NCBI GenBank assembly: GCA_030765525.1
Contig: JAVCCK010000038.1
Coordinates: 124,001 to 188,000 of the forward strand
Direction of reading: 5' to 3'
Length of the DNA: 64,000 bases
Origin: Candidatus Lernaella stagnicola
GTDB lineage: Bacteria; Lernaellota; Lernaellaia; Lernaellales; Lernaellaceae
The notes beneath the pieces are model-generated. The model was not told the origin of the DNA and made no database searches. It saw only the letters and a program-made list of their open reading frames with translations. How positions within the stretch are numbered: the stretch's first letter is position 1; each line of letters opens with the position of its first letter. A program made the position numbers and the translations under genes. This document shows, in pieces, positions 1-8,429 of this stretch.

Positions 1-1152
1 GGCGATCGTCATCGGTACCAGAAACGACAGCGCCAGCACCGGCGCCAGCAGCACGCCCGACCACGCCCAACCCCGGTCGACATAACGCAACAGCAGCGCC
101 AGCGCCCAACCGCCGAGCAGAAACACCCACGGCGTCACCGGCACCAGAAAGCGCCAGTAGGTCGTCAGCCATTTCATCGTGTGCGCCGCGTAGAAAAAGA
201 GGACGAAAGCGGCCAACACCGCCACGACGGCCCGCGCTGGGTCGTCAACCGCCCGCCACTTTTTCGCCGCCCGCGTCGCCAGGAACACCAAGCCGGCGCC
301 CCACCCGGCCAACGCCGCCAGAAGCAGCGGCCAAAATACGAAAAATCGCCGCGAGCCACTCAGCCAGTGGCGCAACTTATCCCACGCGCCGAGCGAAACG
401 TGCTCGCCCTCGTGGTACTTCTCGAGTTGCAGTTCGTTTACCAACCACGCGAAGGGTATGCGCTCGAACGTCGACCAGACCGCCAGCACCGCCAACACCG
501 GCAACGTGCCCTTGAAGAAGGTCCACGTCACATACCAGGCGAGCTTCAGCGGCGGGCGCTTTTCGTCGGCGTGCAGGTGTTCGGCCAGCATCGCAAAAGC
601 CATGACGATCGGAAAGGACAGCGCCGCCAACTGCCGCGTACTGAAGGAAATCGCGTACGCGAATCCCGCCCAGCCCAAACGTCGTGACCACGCCAAATCG
701 ACGGCCAGCAGGATGAAAAACAACGCCACGGCGTCGGTGCGTCCGGTGGGAAAATGCTCGACCAGATAGGGCGACGCCGCCATCAGCGCGACACTCAACA
801 AGCCGGCGACTTCGCCGAACCACCGCCGCCCCAGGCGATAGAGGAGCAGCAGGCAGCCGATCGTCGCCAGCAGGCCCGGTAAGCGCCCGGCAAAAGCGGT
901 CGGGCCGAGCATCGCCCGCGCCGCCGCTTGCGCGTAGTACACCACCGGCGGCTTCATCACACGCCAGCCTGTCAGAAACGTATCGCCGCCGAGAATTTCG
1001 AGCGACGCCCGCCCGAACACGGCTTCGTCGACGATCGGCGCATGCAGCGACGCCGCGTACATATACACAGCGGCCGCGTAGAGCACGATGAGCGCCAGGC
1101 AGACCTGCACGACACGTTTCTGCAAGGGGCTGAGTTCGCGATGCGGATTCAT
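1..1152 (-). CDS. Membrane glycosyltransferase, GT39/ArnT-like (partial)
   Basis: An open frame of 384 codons runs from an ATG at 1152 off the left edge, so the C-terminus is missing. After a basic N-terminus it has a first membrane segment (about residues 15-32), then HAPIVDEAVFGRASLEI with the Asp-Glu pair typical of the first periplasmic loop in dolichyl-phosphate-mannose/ArnT-type transferases. Many hydrophobic segments follow. This family moves sugars from polyprenyl-phosphate donors to lipids or proteins at the outer face of the inner membrane. The family assignment rests on topology and the DE motif; the acceptor cannot be told. It is the leftmost gene and has no visible partner. Confidence 0.75.
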   Translation of the reverse strand, partial: MNPHRELSPLQKRVVQVCLALIVLYAAAVYMYAASLHAPIVDEAVFGRASLEILGGDTFLTGWRVMKPPVVYYAQAAARAMLGPTAFAGRLPGLLATIGCLLLLYRLGRRWFGEVAGLLSVALMAASPYLVEHFPTGRTDAVALFFILLAVDLAWSRRLGWAGFAYAISFSTRQLAALSFPIVMAFAMLAEHLHADEKRPPLKLAWYVTWTFFKGTLPVLAVLAVWSTFERIPFAWLVNELQLEKYHEGEHVSLGAWDKLRHWLSGSRRFFVFWPLLLAALAGWGAGLVFLATRAAKKWRAVDDPARAVVAVLAAFVLFFYAAHTMKWLTTYWRFLVPVTPWVFLLGGWALALLLRYVDRGWAWSGVLLAPVLALSFLVPMTIA

Positions 1153-1335
1153 GTGGCGGGTTATACCGGAGCGTTGCCGCCACGGCAAGTTGACCGCAGC
1201 CTTTTTAGCGCAATGCCGGATCGACAAGCTCCGTCCCGTCGACCGGATGCCCCCCTCCGTGGATGTTATTTGATGATTGGTTTCCGCTTGGCTTCGTGAT
1301 ATGAAATGTACGTAATATGTTTTAAGAGAAGAATC

Positions 1336-2496
1336 ATGGAACGATATCGTATTTATGGATGTGGTGCGCTTGCCTTGTTTTTCTGCCTGACGCTCCTGGG
1401 TAGTTGCAGCTATGACGAATCCGAAGCCGAAATCAATGAAACCCACTATGCTTTGTCCGATGATCGCGGCGGCGAAATGCCGTCGGCATCGGTTGCCTAT
1501 CGCGGTTGGATGGTCGGCTTCAAAACCTTGGAAAGCGAACTCGCGGCGCTGATCTATTTCGATGACAACGGCGTCATTGTGGAAGAAGAAGTGCCTGCGC
1601 TGCAGGGGCCTGCCGGTCTTCTGACGGTTCATGCTCTGGACTCCGAGCACGCCTGGGCCGGCGGATGGGAAGGCCCGTTTGCCGAGCCGCAGGCCATCCT
1701 GCTCGCGCGGGACGAATGCGGCTGGCAGGTCGCGTTATCCAGTTCGCTTTGCGTGGGCATTTCCGCTTTCGATTTCCTGGACGACGAAAACGGCTGGGCG
1801 GTTTGCCGCTACCCGGGCCAGGCGATCGGATTTCGCTACCAAAGCGGCATCTGGACGCCGGTCAACAATCCGGGGCGCGATGCTTCGCTCGACATGGTGT
1901 ATTACGATGTTGGATTGCGCTCGGCGAACCACGCCTTTTTCGCCGGCATTTCATACGCCGCCAGCGGCTTGGCGGTGCTTCGTGAGGTTCGACAGGGTTT
2001 CTGGTCGCGCCCGTGGACCGGCGGATATTTCGACTCGCTGGCCTCCGTCGATTTCGACGACGCGGGGCGTGGATACGCCGCCCGCTGCACGTGGCGCGCC
2101 GGCTATTCGCCCGTCGAGATGATTACCTACGACGAGGGTGACTGGCGGCACGTTTGGTTCCCGCGGTTTGAGGGTTGCTTGCAGGACTTGACCGTGGCGC
2201 CGGACGGAACCTGGTACGCTTCGGGCACCGGCAACGCGATTTTCCGAAAAACCGGCAACGAGTGGGAAAGGATGGCATCGCCCTCCCCGCCGTTGGCTTC
2301 CGAACTTTACGGCATCGATTTCCCCGCCGCCGGTCTCGGCTTTGCCGTCGGCCACGAAGGCTCACCGGTCGCCCCCAGCGGTTTGGCTATTGCCCTGCGC
2401 ACCGAAGGTCAAACGTGGCAAAGGATCACGCTGCCCAATGGGGCCGAATACGGCCGCAGCCTACGCGATGTCAGCTATGTCGGAAGCGAGGATTAG
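1336..2496 (+). CDS. Beta-propeller-like lipoprotein of unknown function
   Basis: The protein has 386 residues from the ATG at 1336, which follows an AAGAGAAG ribosome site; an in-frame start at 1306 has none. The N-terminus is a lipoprotein signal ending in LLGSC. The rest shows repeated blades with Gly-Trp/Tyr-Ala-(Val/Gly) cores (GWMVG, HAWAGG, GWAVC, HAFFAG, GYAARC, GFAVG), like BNR/Ycf48-type propellers. It is probably anchored in a membrane and exposed to the periplasm or outside. No catalytic motif is seen. It converges on the ATP synthase genes and shares a terminator hairpin with them. Confidence 0.7.
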   Translation: MERYRIYGCGALALFFCLTLLGSCSYDESEAEINETHYALSDDRGGEMPSASVAYRGWMVGFKTLESELAALIYFDDNGVIVEEEVPALQGPAGLLTVHALDSEHAWAGGWEGPFAEPQAILLARDECGWQVALSSSLCVGISAFDFLDDENGWAVCRYPGQAIGFRYQSGIWTPVNNPGRDASLDMVYYDVGLRSANHAFFAGISYAASGLAVLREVRQGFWSRPWTGGYFDSLASVDFDDAGRGYAARCTWRAGYSPVEMITYDEGDWRHVWFPRFEGCLQDLTVAPDGTWYASGTGNAIFRKTGNEWERMASPSPPLASELYGIDFPAAGLGFAVGHEGSPVAPSGLAIALRTEGQTWQRITLPNGAEYGRSLRDVSYVGSED

Positions 2497-2501
2497 GCCA
2501 T

Positions 2502-2531
2502 AAAAAAAGGTCGCCCACGTGGGCGACCTTT
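2502..2531 (-). terminator. Bidirectional intrinsic terminator
   Basis: A perfect 10-bp stem (GGTCGCCCAC/GTGGGCGACC) extended by A/T pairs lies between convergent genes. Read on the minus strand it is followed by seven T, ideal for ending the ATP synthase transcript. On the plus strand the T-run is only three. Confidence 0.85.
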
Positions 2532-2552
2532 CTACCAGAGTCTTTTCCCGGA

Positions 2553-2876
2553 CTAGAGCTTGAAGACCAAAATCAGACTGATCAGCAAGCTGTAAATGAC
2601 CAAGGACTCGATCAATGCGAGGCCGAGGATCATCGGGGTGAAGACCTTGTTGTAGGCGCCGGGATTCCGGGCGATACCTTCGATCGCGGCGGCGGCGGCA
2701 CGGCCCTGTGCAAGGGCGCCACCAAACGCGGCAATCGCGATACCCAGACCACAGCTTAGGGCGATCATGCTTTTCACACCGGTGTCCAGCTTCTCTCCGT
2801 CCTGCGCCAACGCCACACCCGCGAACAGTACGATGGAGAAAGCTACGATGCCCATAAGAATGACGGTCTTTTTCAT
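2553..2876 (-). CDS. atpE: ATP synthase F0 subunit c
   Basis: This is a 107-residue proteolipid that forms the rotor ring of F0. The N-terminal 25 residues look like a signal sequence (ends VALAQ), followed by two transmembrane helices joined by the polar loop around ARNPGA. The ion-binding carboxylate is Glu90 in helix 2. Gln57 in helix 1, Ser91 and Tyr95 are also present, which together match the sodium-binding set known from Ilyobacter tartaricus (Gln32, Glu65, Ser66, Tyr70). The gene has a GGGAGG ribosome site and is the last gene of an F0-only operon (atpZ-like, subunit I, atpB, atpE); the F1 genes are not in the window. Confidence 0.95.
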   Translation of the reverse strand: MKKTVILMGIVAFSIVLFAGVALAQDGEKLDTGVKSMIALSCGLGIAIAAFGGALAQGRAAAAAIEGIARNPGAYNKVFTPMILGLALIESLVIYSLLISLILVFKL

Positions 2877-2937
2877 CGGACCTACCTCCCTTTCGGGAAT
2901 GGAAACGCGGCCGGTCCATTCCAGCCGCGAAAAATAA

Positions 2938-3891
2938 CTAATGTTCCTTCGCTGTCGCCAAGCCGATGTACACCATGGTCAGCAGTGAGAAGACCAGGGT
3001 CTGCACGATGGCCACCAGCGTACCCAGGGCCAAAAACGGCAGCGGGTAAATCAACGGTACGGCGAGCAGCCCCATGAATACGGCGAAGACCTTATGGTCG
3101 CCGAACATGTTGCCGAACAGACGTAAGCTCAGGCTCATGGGCCGCGCGAGGTGGCTGATCAATTCGATCGGCACCATGATCGGGGCCATCACGTATTTGA
3201 TCACGCCTTCCATGGGTCCCAGGAAGTGGGCGAGGTATTTGCCGATGCCCTGGGCGCGGATGCCGTAGTAGTGATAGAGGCAAAAGACGATCAGCGCCAA
3301 GGCGAGTGTCGTATTCAGGTTGTCCGAGGCGGTGTAGAAGCCGGGGATCAAGCCCAGCAGATTGCTTAGCAAGATCACGAAGGCCAGCGAGCCCACCAGG
3401 GGCAGGTATTTCTCTTCATCGTGCCCGATGATGTCTTTCATCATGCCCAGCACTATTTTGATGATCGTCTCGACGAAGTTGGTAAGCGTCACGCCGGAAT
3501 CGGGATCGTAGTTTCCGGTCTTCAGCATTTTCTTGTAGCGGCCGCCGACTCTCAACGAAATGAACAGAATCAGCATGAGCACGAAGAACATGACCAGGAC
3601 GTGCAACAAGGCGTGCGCCGTAAAGCCATGCGGGTCGATATCCGCCTTGGGGACGCCCAGCATGCCGCCAATCGCCACCGCGACCGGGTACATCCATTCC
3701 ATCGGAATGTAATTGAAGAGAGTCCAGTGCACATCGGCCTTTTTGGCTTCGTGACCGCCGGAGACGGCGGCGTCCGCGTGTTCGGACGAAGGTGCGGCGG
3801 CGGGCGCTAAGTCGGACGTCGTCGCGGTTGCCGCGGTGCACAAAGTAAGAAGAATGACGAGGGTGAAAATAACTGCCCGGAAATGCCGCAT
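2938..3891 (-). CDS. atpB: ATP synthase F0 subunit a
   Basis: This is the stator channel subunit that works with the c ring. The start chosen is the ATG at 3891, preceded by CAGGAG; the open frame continues upstream into the previous gene without an initiation signal. The 317-residue protein begins with a signal-like segment and an Ala/His-rich periplasmic stretch, then about six membrane helices. The essential arginine lies in SLSLRLFGNMFGDH. It sits between the subunit I gene and atpE in the same operon. Confidence 0.93.
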   Translation of the reverse strand: MRHFRAVIFTLVILLTLCTAATATTSDLAPAAAPSSEHADAAVSGGHEAKKADVHWTLFNYIPMEWMYPVAVAIGGMLGVPKADIDPHGFTAHALLHVLVMFFVLMLILFISLRVGGRYKKMLKTGNYDPDSGVTLTNFVETIIKIVLGMMKDIIGHDEEKYLPLVGSLAFVILLSNLLGLIPGFYTASDNLNTTLALALIVFCLYHYYGIRAQGIGKYLAHFLGPMEGVIKYVMAPIMVPIELISHLARPMSLSLRLFGNMFGDHKVFAVFMGLLAVPLIYPLPFLALGTLVAIVQTLVFSLLTMVYIGLATAKEH

Positions 3892-3910
3892 ACCAGTTTG
3901 CTCCTGAAAT

Positions 3911-4432
3911 CTACAACCGATCAAAGACACCTTTTTTGGACCCCGTTTTATAATCCTTTTCGTCGGGATTGTCCACATCGTCCCAACCAATGTATTTTTC
4001 TTCCGTTTTCTGCCAGTCCTCGTCGATCAGGTCGGTGAATCCCTGGTAAATCGCGACCACCGTGGCGGTGACGACCGCCACGATAATCACCCCCAGGCTG
4101 ACGAAAAAGGCGATGATGTTGAAGTAGGCCGACCAGTACACGATCGTGAAAAAACAAAACCCGACCAACATGACGAACTTAAACCACACCAGCGCGAAAT
4201 ACTGTATCTTAAGCCGCTTCGGATCCTCGACGATCTTGCGTCCGACCCATTTCAAAATGTTGAAATTTACCATCGACAAGCCGCCGCCGAACAACGTACC
4301 GGTCACGACCGTGATATCGAAACCCGACAACCACACCGCAATCGACACGATGATAAACGCAACGTAGATCAGCACCCCGACCTTGGAGACGAAATCGAGC
4401 GTGTTGCGTTCATTGATGATCGGAACTTTCAG
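3911..4432 (-). CDS. ATP synthase subunit I-like membrane protein
   Basis: This is a four-helix membrane protein in the position of ATP synthase subunit I, a small assembly factor. The frame has no usable ATG: the nearest lies more than 80 bases inside the upstream gene. A GAGGAGG motif stands six bases before a CTG at 4432, giving 173 residues starting LKVPIINERN. A GTG just ahead of the first helix is the alternative start. The C-terminus is polar, acidic then basic. It overlaps the end of the atpZ-like gene by 23 bases, as expected for coupled translation. The function is inferred from position and topology. Confidence 0.7.
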   Translation of the reverse strand: MKVPIINERNTLDFVSKVGVLIYVAFIIVSIAVWLSGFDITVVTGTLFGGGLSMVNFNILKWVGRKIVEDPKRLKIQYFALVWFKFVMLVGFCFFTIVYWSAYFNIIAFFVSLGVIIVAVVTATVVAIYQGFTDLIDEDWQKTEEKYIGWDDVDNPDEKDYKTGSKKGVFDRL

Positions 4433-4661
4433 GCTCGTCCTCCTCGCCGATGCGTTTGCCGGCCTTATAAGCAACAAATATAGCTTTAGCCGCTGCCCCG
4501 AGCCCGAAAACAATCCAGATGATTTTCATCCACGGATCGGTGCCGAGCCACTTGTCCAAATAGTAACCCACCACATAGCCGATGGCGACCGCAGCCCCCA
4601 TTTCCAAGCCCACCGAACCAATCGACGCGGCGTGTTTTAGGTCTTTAAGTGATCCGGCCAT
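4410..4661 (-). CDS. AtpZ/AtpI-family protein of the ATP synthase operon
   Basis: This 83-residue protein has two membrane helices. The core GYVVGYYLDKWLGTDPWMKIIWIVFGLGAAA matches the AtpZ/AtpI (ATPase gene 1) family in its G-x-x-x-G-x-x-x-D-x-x-x-G arrangement. These proteins help c-ring assembly or magnesium/calcium transport beside F0. It starts at the ATG at 4661 and is the first gene of the F0 operon, divergent from yidD. Confidence 0.82.
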   Translation of the reverse strand: MAGSLKDLKHAASIGSVGLEMGAAVAIGYVVGYYLDKWLGTDPWMKIIWIVFGLGAAAKAIFVAYKAGKRIGEEDEPESSDHQ

Positions 4662-4756
4662 GTGACTTGCTCCATCAATCCGCCTGACTATAGCATAGAA
4701 CATCCGCGGGCCAACGGTGGCTTGCGGTTTTGGCGGCCGTTGCCGAAAGGATTGCG

Positions 4757-5059
4757 TTGGCGGCAAAAACGAAAATCTCCATCACGCTGTGTTGCCTGCT
4801 CGTGGCCGCGGCCGCGATCGACGCACAGCGTGAGCCGAGCCGCCAAGCGGGCGTTGTCGTCATGCTCGGCATCATCGACAGTTGGCAGGCCCTCACCCGG
4901 CACGCCCGGCCGGGCGGCTGTCGGTACACGCCTACGTGCTCGGTCTACGGCGAGCTCGTCGTGCATCGCTACGGCGCTTACCGTGGCTCCTGGCTCGCCG
5001 CGAAACGAATCTGGCGTTGCAGCCCCTGGGGCGGCGAAGGGGAGGATTGGCCCGAATGA
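4757..5059 (+). CDS. yidD: Membrane protein insertion efficiency factor YidD
   Basis: The C-terminal half, CRYTPTCSVYGELVVHRYGA followed by RGSWLAAKRIWRCSPW, is the YidD signature with its three conserved cysteines. YidD assists YidC in inserting inner-membrane proteins. The start is uncertain: a TTG at 4757 has an AAAGGA upstream and adds a hydrophobic N-terminus, while an ATG at 4862 would give a 65-residue protein closer to the usual size but has no ribosome site. Its stop overlaps the next start as ATGA. Confidence 0.85.
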   Translation: MAAKTKISITLCCLLVAAAAIDAQREPSRQAGVVVMLGIIDSWQALTRHARPGGCRYTPTCSVYGELVVHRYGAYRGSWLAAKRIWRCSPWGGEGEDWPE

Positions 5060-6264
5060 AACGACAAGTCGCCATCGCGTTGTTGCTGCTGCTCATCTTC
5101 GCGTCGGCCTGCGACGACCTCAACACGAGGGACGACCCCGTCGCGCGGACCAACCCCGAAGTCACCGAGGTGCCCACGCCCAAGCATCTGCCCAGCCGCC
5201 TGCAGCTTTTCGTCGAACGGGAACAAGTGCCCGTGTGCCGCCGACCCTATGGCCTGGCGGCAGCCACGGACGAGAAAACGATTTTTGTGGCCTGTGCCGG
5301 CAGCGGGCAGGTGACCGCATTGGACACCGAGTTTTTCGACCGCCGGTGGACGACAGTGCCGCTTTACGAACGCATCTATAAAATCGTCGTCGATCCCCAG
5401 CGACCGCGGCTGTTTGCCGTGGGCATGAACGGCAGTCGCGTGCATGTCATCGAAACCGAATCCGGCGCACGCCTGAAATCGCTGGCCATGGGCGGAGCGA
5501 TCGCCGACTTGGCCCTGGTGCCCGGCTACGACCGCCTGGTGGTCACGGTGACTCAGCCGCCGCAGGCCGTGCTGATCGACCTGAAAGACTTGCACGAGGT
5601 CGGCCGTATTCGTTTCCCCACGCCGCCCGGTTCCCTGGCAATACGCGCCGACGGTTCACTCGCCTGCGCCGGCAGCGGTGTGTGGCAGCGTCTGGTTCGC
5701 CAAACGAAGGTCGTGAAAGAGCCGGTGTATCTTTTCGATCCGCGCGGCCCCGCCGGGCCGGTGATGGATATCGGCCTGGGCGGTTCGCAAGCCCGGCGAC
5801 CGATCTTCCTGGAAGACGGGCAGACGTTGCTCGTGCCTGAACGAAGCTCGGATACCGTGGCTGCTTACGATGTGCAAAACCGCCGTTTGATCCGCACGAT
5901 TCAAGTTGGCGGCGCGCCCGAAATGCTGACCACGACGCCCAACGGCCGGTGGGCGTTCTCGCTGGACGCCGGCGGCGCGTCGATCACCCGTATCGACCTG
6001 CGGCGCAAGCAGGCAGCCGGACAGGTTGTGTTACCGGGCGATCCGCAAGACATGATCCTTTCGCCCGACGGCACGCAATTGATGGCCGCGTTGAGTCGCC
6101 GCGACGGGCGCGCGGGCGAAATTGCCATCGTGGATGTGGAGAGCGTTGCGGTGCTCGATCGCATTCGCGTGGGCCTTGATCCTTGCGACTTGACGACGAC
6201 GCATTCAGGCCGCAAACTAATAGTAAGCAATTTCCGCTCCGATACGGTAAGTATCCTGGAATGA
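5056..6264 (+). CDS. YVTN-family beta-propeller lipoprotein
   Basis: A 402-residue lipoprotein with lipobox IFASAC. It starts at the ATG at 5056, which overlaps the yidD stop by four bases. The body is a seven-bladed-type propeller with repeats such as GGAPEMLTTTPNGRWAFSLD, GDPQDMILSPDGTQLMAALS and the closing VSNFRSDTVSILE, typical of the YVTN/YncE family. It is likely a periplasmic or surface binding protein; the ligand is unknown. Confidence 0.8.
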   Translation: MKRQVAIALLLLLIFASACDDLNTRDDPVARTNPEVTEVPTPKHLPSRLQLFVEREQVPVCRRPYGLAAATDEKTIFVACAGSGQVTALDTEFFDRRWTTVPLYERIYKIVVDPQRPRLFAVGMNGSRVHVIETESGARLKSLAMGGAIADLALVPGYDRLVVTVTQPPQAVLIDLKDLHEVGRIRFPTPPGSLAIRADGSLACAGSGVWQRLVRQTKVVKEPVYLFDPRGPAGPVMDIGLGGSQARRPIFLEDGQTLLVPERSSDTVAAYDVQNRRLIRTIQVGGAPEMLTTTPNGRWAFSLDAGGASITRIDLRRKQAAGQVVLPGDPQDMILSPDGTQLMAALSRRDGRAGEIAIVDVESVAVLDRIRVGLDPCDLTTTHSGRKLIVSNFRSDTVSILE

Positions 6265-6434
6265 TGCATACAGCGGAAATTTGCTCTGTGTCTTACCGAA
6301 TGAATGGTCGTTAGCTATCGTCGCTCGGCAAAAAAAACTACTTGACCGCCGAGGACAGCGGACCGACACCAAAAACAGGCAGTAACAATTGCTCGCGTGA
6401 GAGAAGTAGTCACGCTATTTTTCCAGGAGTTCGC

Positions 6435-6998
6435 TTGAATAATCGTCCCGACTATGGCGACCGCCAACGGCAGGGCGGCAAGAAGCGCCGACCCGGCAAT
6501 CGTCGAAAACGCTCCAACGGCCAGCGACGTCGCGGACGCGGCGGTGCGTCCAAGGGTGGTAATGGTTCGGACCGGCGGCGGATTGCCGTCGGCTCCACGG
6601 AACTCAACGCCTTTGAGTTGTTTTGCGCTTTGTATCTCGGCATCACGCCCGACGACCGCTTTCGCATGCAACGGCCCGCCGAGGTCGCTGAGCGCTTTGG
6701 CATCAATGCCTACCAGCTTGACGAAAAGATGGCGGAATACGGCTTGGATCGCGAAACCATTTCGCGAAGCGGTTTCGACATGCAAATGGCCAAGTACGAC
6801 ATCCGCGTCGCCCCCGAAGGCATCAGTCGCCGGGAATTGGCCAAGCCGTGGTTCGATGAGTTGCGAGAACGCGTTCTGGAAATCCGGCCCGAACTGCGCG
6901 AATCCGCCGAAAAAAACGAAGTGGATGAAAAGGTCGAAGAGAACCCCGAGCCGTCAAGCGCTCCGGCGGAGTTGAAAACCTCGCTCTTCGACGACTAA
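6435..6998 (+). CDS. Hypothetical protein with Arg/Gly-rich basic N-terminus
   Basis: The likely start is the TTG at 6435, five bases after GGAG, giving 187 residues. Residues 1-50 are very basic (Arg, Gly, Lys, Gln), which suggests nucleic-acid binding. The middle contains an AEVAERFGINAYQLDEKMAEYG segment that could be a helix-turn-helix-like fold, and the C-terminus is acidic. I do not recognise the family. It converges on the lpxL remnant, ending 14 bases from it. Confidence 0.6.
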   Translation: MNNRPDYGDRQRQGGKKRRPGNRRKRSNGQRRRGRGGASKGGNGSDRRRIAVGSTELNAFELFCALYLGITPDDRFRMQRPAEVAERFGINAYQLDEKMAEYGLDRETISRSGFDMQMAKYDIRVAPEGISRRELAKPWFDELRERVLEIRPELRESAEKNEVDEKVEENPEPSSAPAELKTSLFDD

Positions 6999-7011
6999 CC
7001 GCAGCTTCGCA

Positions 7012-7898
7012 TCATCGGCTTTTATGATCCCAATGCCATGGACCGGGATGCTCGCGAAGCATGCGTTCCAACGCGGCGGCCACCCTCTGCGGCGCCGTTT
7101 CCAACTCAGCAAGCCGCGCCACCTCGCGAGCCGCGCGGCCCAACGGTCGATCCGCTCCCACGATAGCGACCCGGCCCAACGGCTTAGCCATCGGTCGACG
7201 AGTCGCTGCGCATGGTAGGGCTCTTCCGGCTTCGGCGCAGGGTGCTTCTCCGGCGCTTCACCCGCCGGGCGGGTCTTCCAGCGTCGGTGCATCCACACCC
7301 ATTGCTCCGGATACCGGCGGATATGGTCGCACAGGCGGTCGTTGAGTATCTGGGTGTAGGCTTGGATGTCCGCTTTTCTGTCGCCGGTTTGCGGCCGCGG
7401 CAACGTCGGCGTGACCTCCACTGTGTACGCGTGCCGTCCACTTCTCGGTGGCTTAACAGAAGCATGGCGTCGATACCGGCTTGGTAGCACAGATACGCCG
7501 GTCCGGACGGCGTCCACGCCGGGTGCCCGAACCAATCGGCGAATACACCGCGCACTTTGGTGTCCTGATCGACCAACAGGCCGAGGAATTCGTTGCGCGA
7601 GAAGATCTCGATGATTTCCTTGATCAGTTCGCCGCCGCCGCGGGTGAGTGGGATGTAGTTGTATTTGCGCCGGTGTTCGTTAAGCAGCCGGTCGATCCGG
7701 AGGTCGTACAGCGAGCGCACGACTTCGTACCCCGGATAACCGAGGTGCGCGAAGGTCGCCGCCATCAATTCCCAATTGCTGAGATGGCCGGTGATAAAAA
7801 TGCCGCCGGGCCATGGCGAACACAGCGCGCGCGGTAAGGTAGATGGCGTCGTTCTTCAGGCGCTGTAACGCCTTCCGACGACTTTTAGGCATTTTCAA
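7012..7898 (-). pseudogene. Degraded lipid A acyltransferase (LpxL/HtrB-like)
   Basis: Pieces of one lauroyltransferase-like protein lie in successive frames. Around 7898-7805 is an N-terminus (RLKNDAIYLTARAVFAMA). From about 7805 to 7436 is the catalytic part, with GGIFITGHLSNWELMAA (HX4E motif) and GLLVDQDTKVRG. From about 7436 to 7210 is the usual C-terminal RRYPEQWVWMHRRWKTRP. From about 7203 to 7012 another frame reads RMLREHPGPWHWDHKSR. About 70 residues expected between the first two pieces are missing, so a deletion is combined with two or three frameshifts. Sequencing error could explain single shifts but not the deletion. It neighbours two acyl carrier protein genes. Confidence 0.75.
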
Positions 7899-8124
7899 GT
7901 TTATCGTGAATGTAACTCACGACATTTGCGACGGTTTCCCACTCCTCGGCGTCGACGTCCGGAATTTCGATTTCGTATTCCTCCTGAGCCATGGCGACAA
8001 ATTCCTCGAGGTCGTCAGGAGTCATACCCAAATCATCTGAAAGGAAGGCATCGTCGCTCAGATCCTCAACCTGGCACGAGAGTACATCACAGATGATTTC
8101 ACGCACCTTTGTTTCCAGATCCAT
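7885..8124 (-). CDS. Acyl carrier protein-like, lacks the modified serine
   Basis: A 79-residue acidic four-helix protein with an acyl carrier protein pattern. The start is the ATG at 8124, six bases after GGAGAGG. Where functional carriers have D-S-L, this one reads LGMTPDDLEEF, so proline replaces the serine that takes the 4'-phosphopantetheine. The helix III region (EIEIPDVDAEEWETV) is well kept, so the gene is under some constraint. It follows a canonical acpP and slightly overlaps the start of the lpxL remnant. A structural or regulatory role is inference. Confidence 0.8.
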   Translation of the reverse strand: MDLETKVREIICDVLSCQVEDLSDDAFLSDDLGMTPDDLEEFVAMAQEEYEIEIPDVDAEEWETVANVVSYIHDKLENA

Positions 8125-8146
8125 GTGCACCCTCTCCCGCGAGATA

Positions 8147-8392
8147 CTACTGGTTGATGACCTCCATCAAGCGATCGTACGCGTCGCCGACGGTTTTAAT
8201 AGACTGAGCCATATCATCGGGAATGGTGTCCAGATCGAACTCTAATTCGATGTCCGCGATCAGTTCCACCAAGTCCAGACTGTCGGCCCCGAGCTCTTTG
8301 ATGAACTCAGTGTCTCGCTGCAGTTGGTCACTTTTCACGTTCAGTTTCTCGGCAATTAAGGCAATCAATTTGCTGTAGATTTCGTCGCTCAT
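8147..8392 (-). CDS. acpP: Acyl carrier protein
   Basis: An 81-residue carrier protein with the canonical ELGADSLDLVEL motif, in which serine carries the phosphopantetheine arm that holds growing fatty acids. It follows fabD and fabG in the same direction, as in most fatty acid operons, and is followed 22 bases later by the serine-less paralogue. Confidence 0.95.
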   Translation of the reverse strand: MSDEIYSKLIALIAEKLNVKSDQLQRDTEFIKELGADSLDLVELIADIELEFDLDTIPDDMAQSIKTVGDAYDRLMEVINQ

Positions 8393-8429
8393 TGTTTCGC
8401 GAACTCCCTTGAAAGTTGAACCTTATTCG

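Noticed and set aside
377-1183. A 268-codon minus-strand frame inside the glycosyltransferase
   Set aside because: It is Arg/Ala/Gly-rich shadow sequence. The overlapping frame from 1152 gives a clean membrane protein with the DE motif and runs off the edge.
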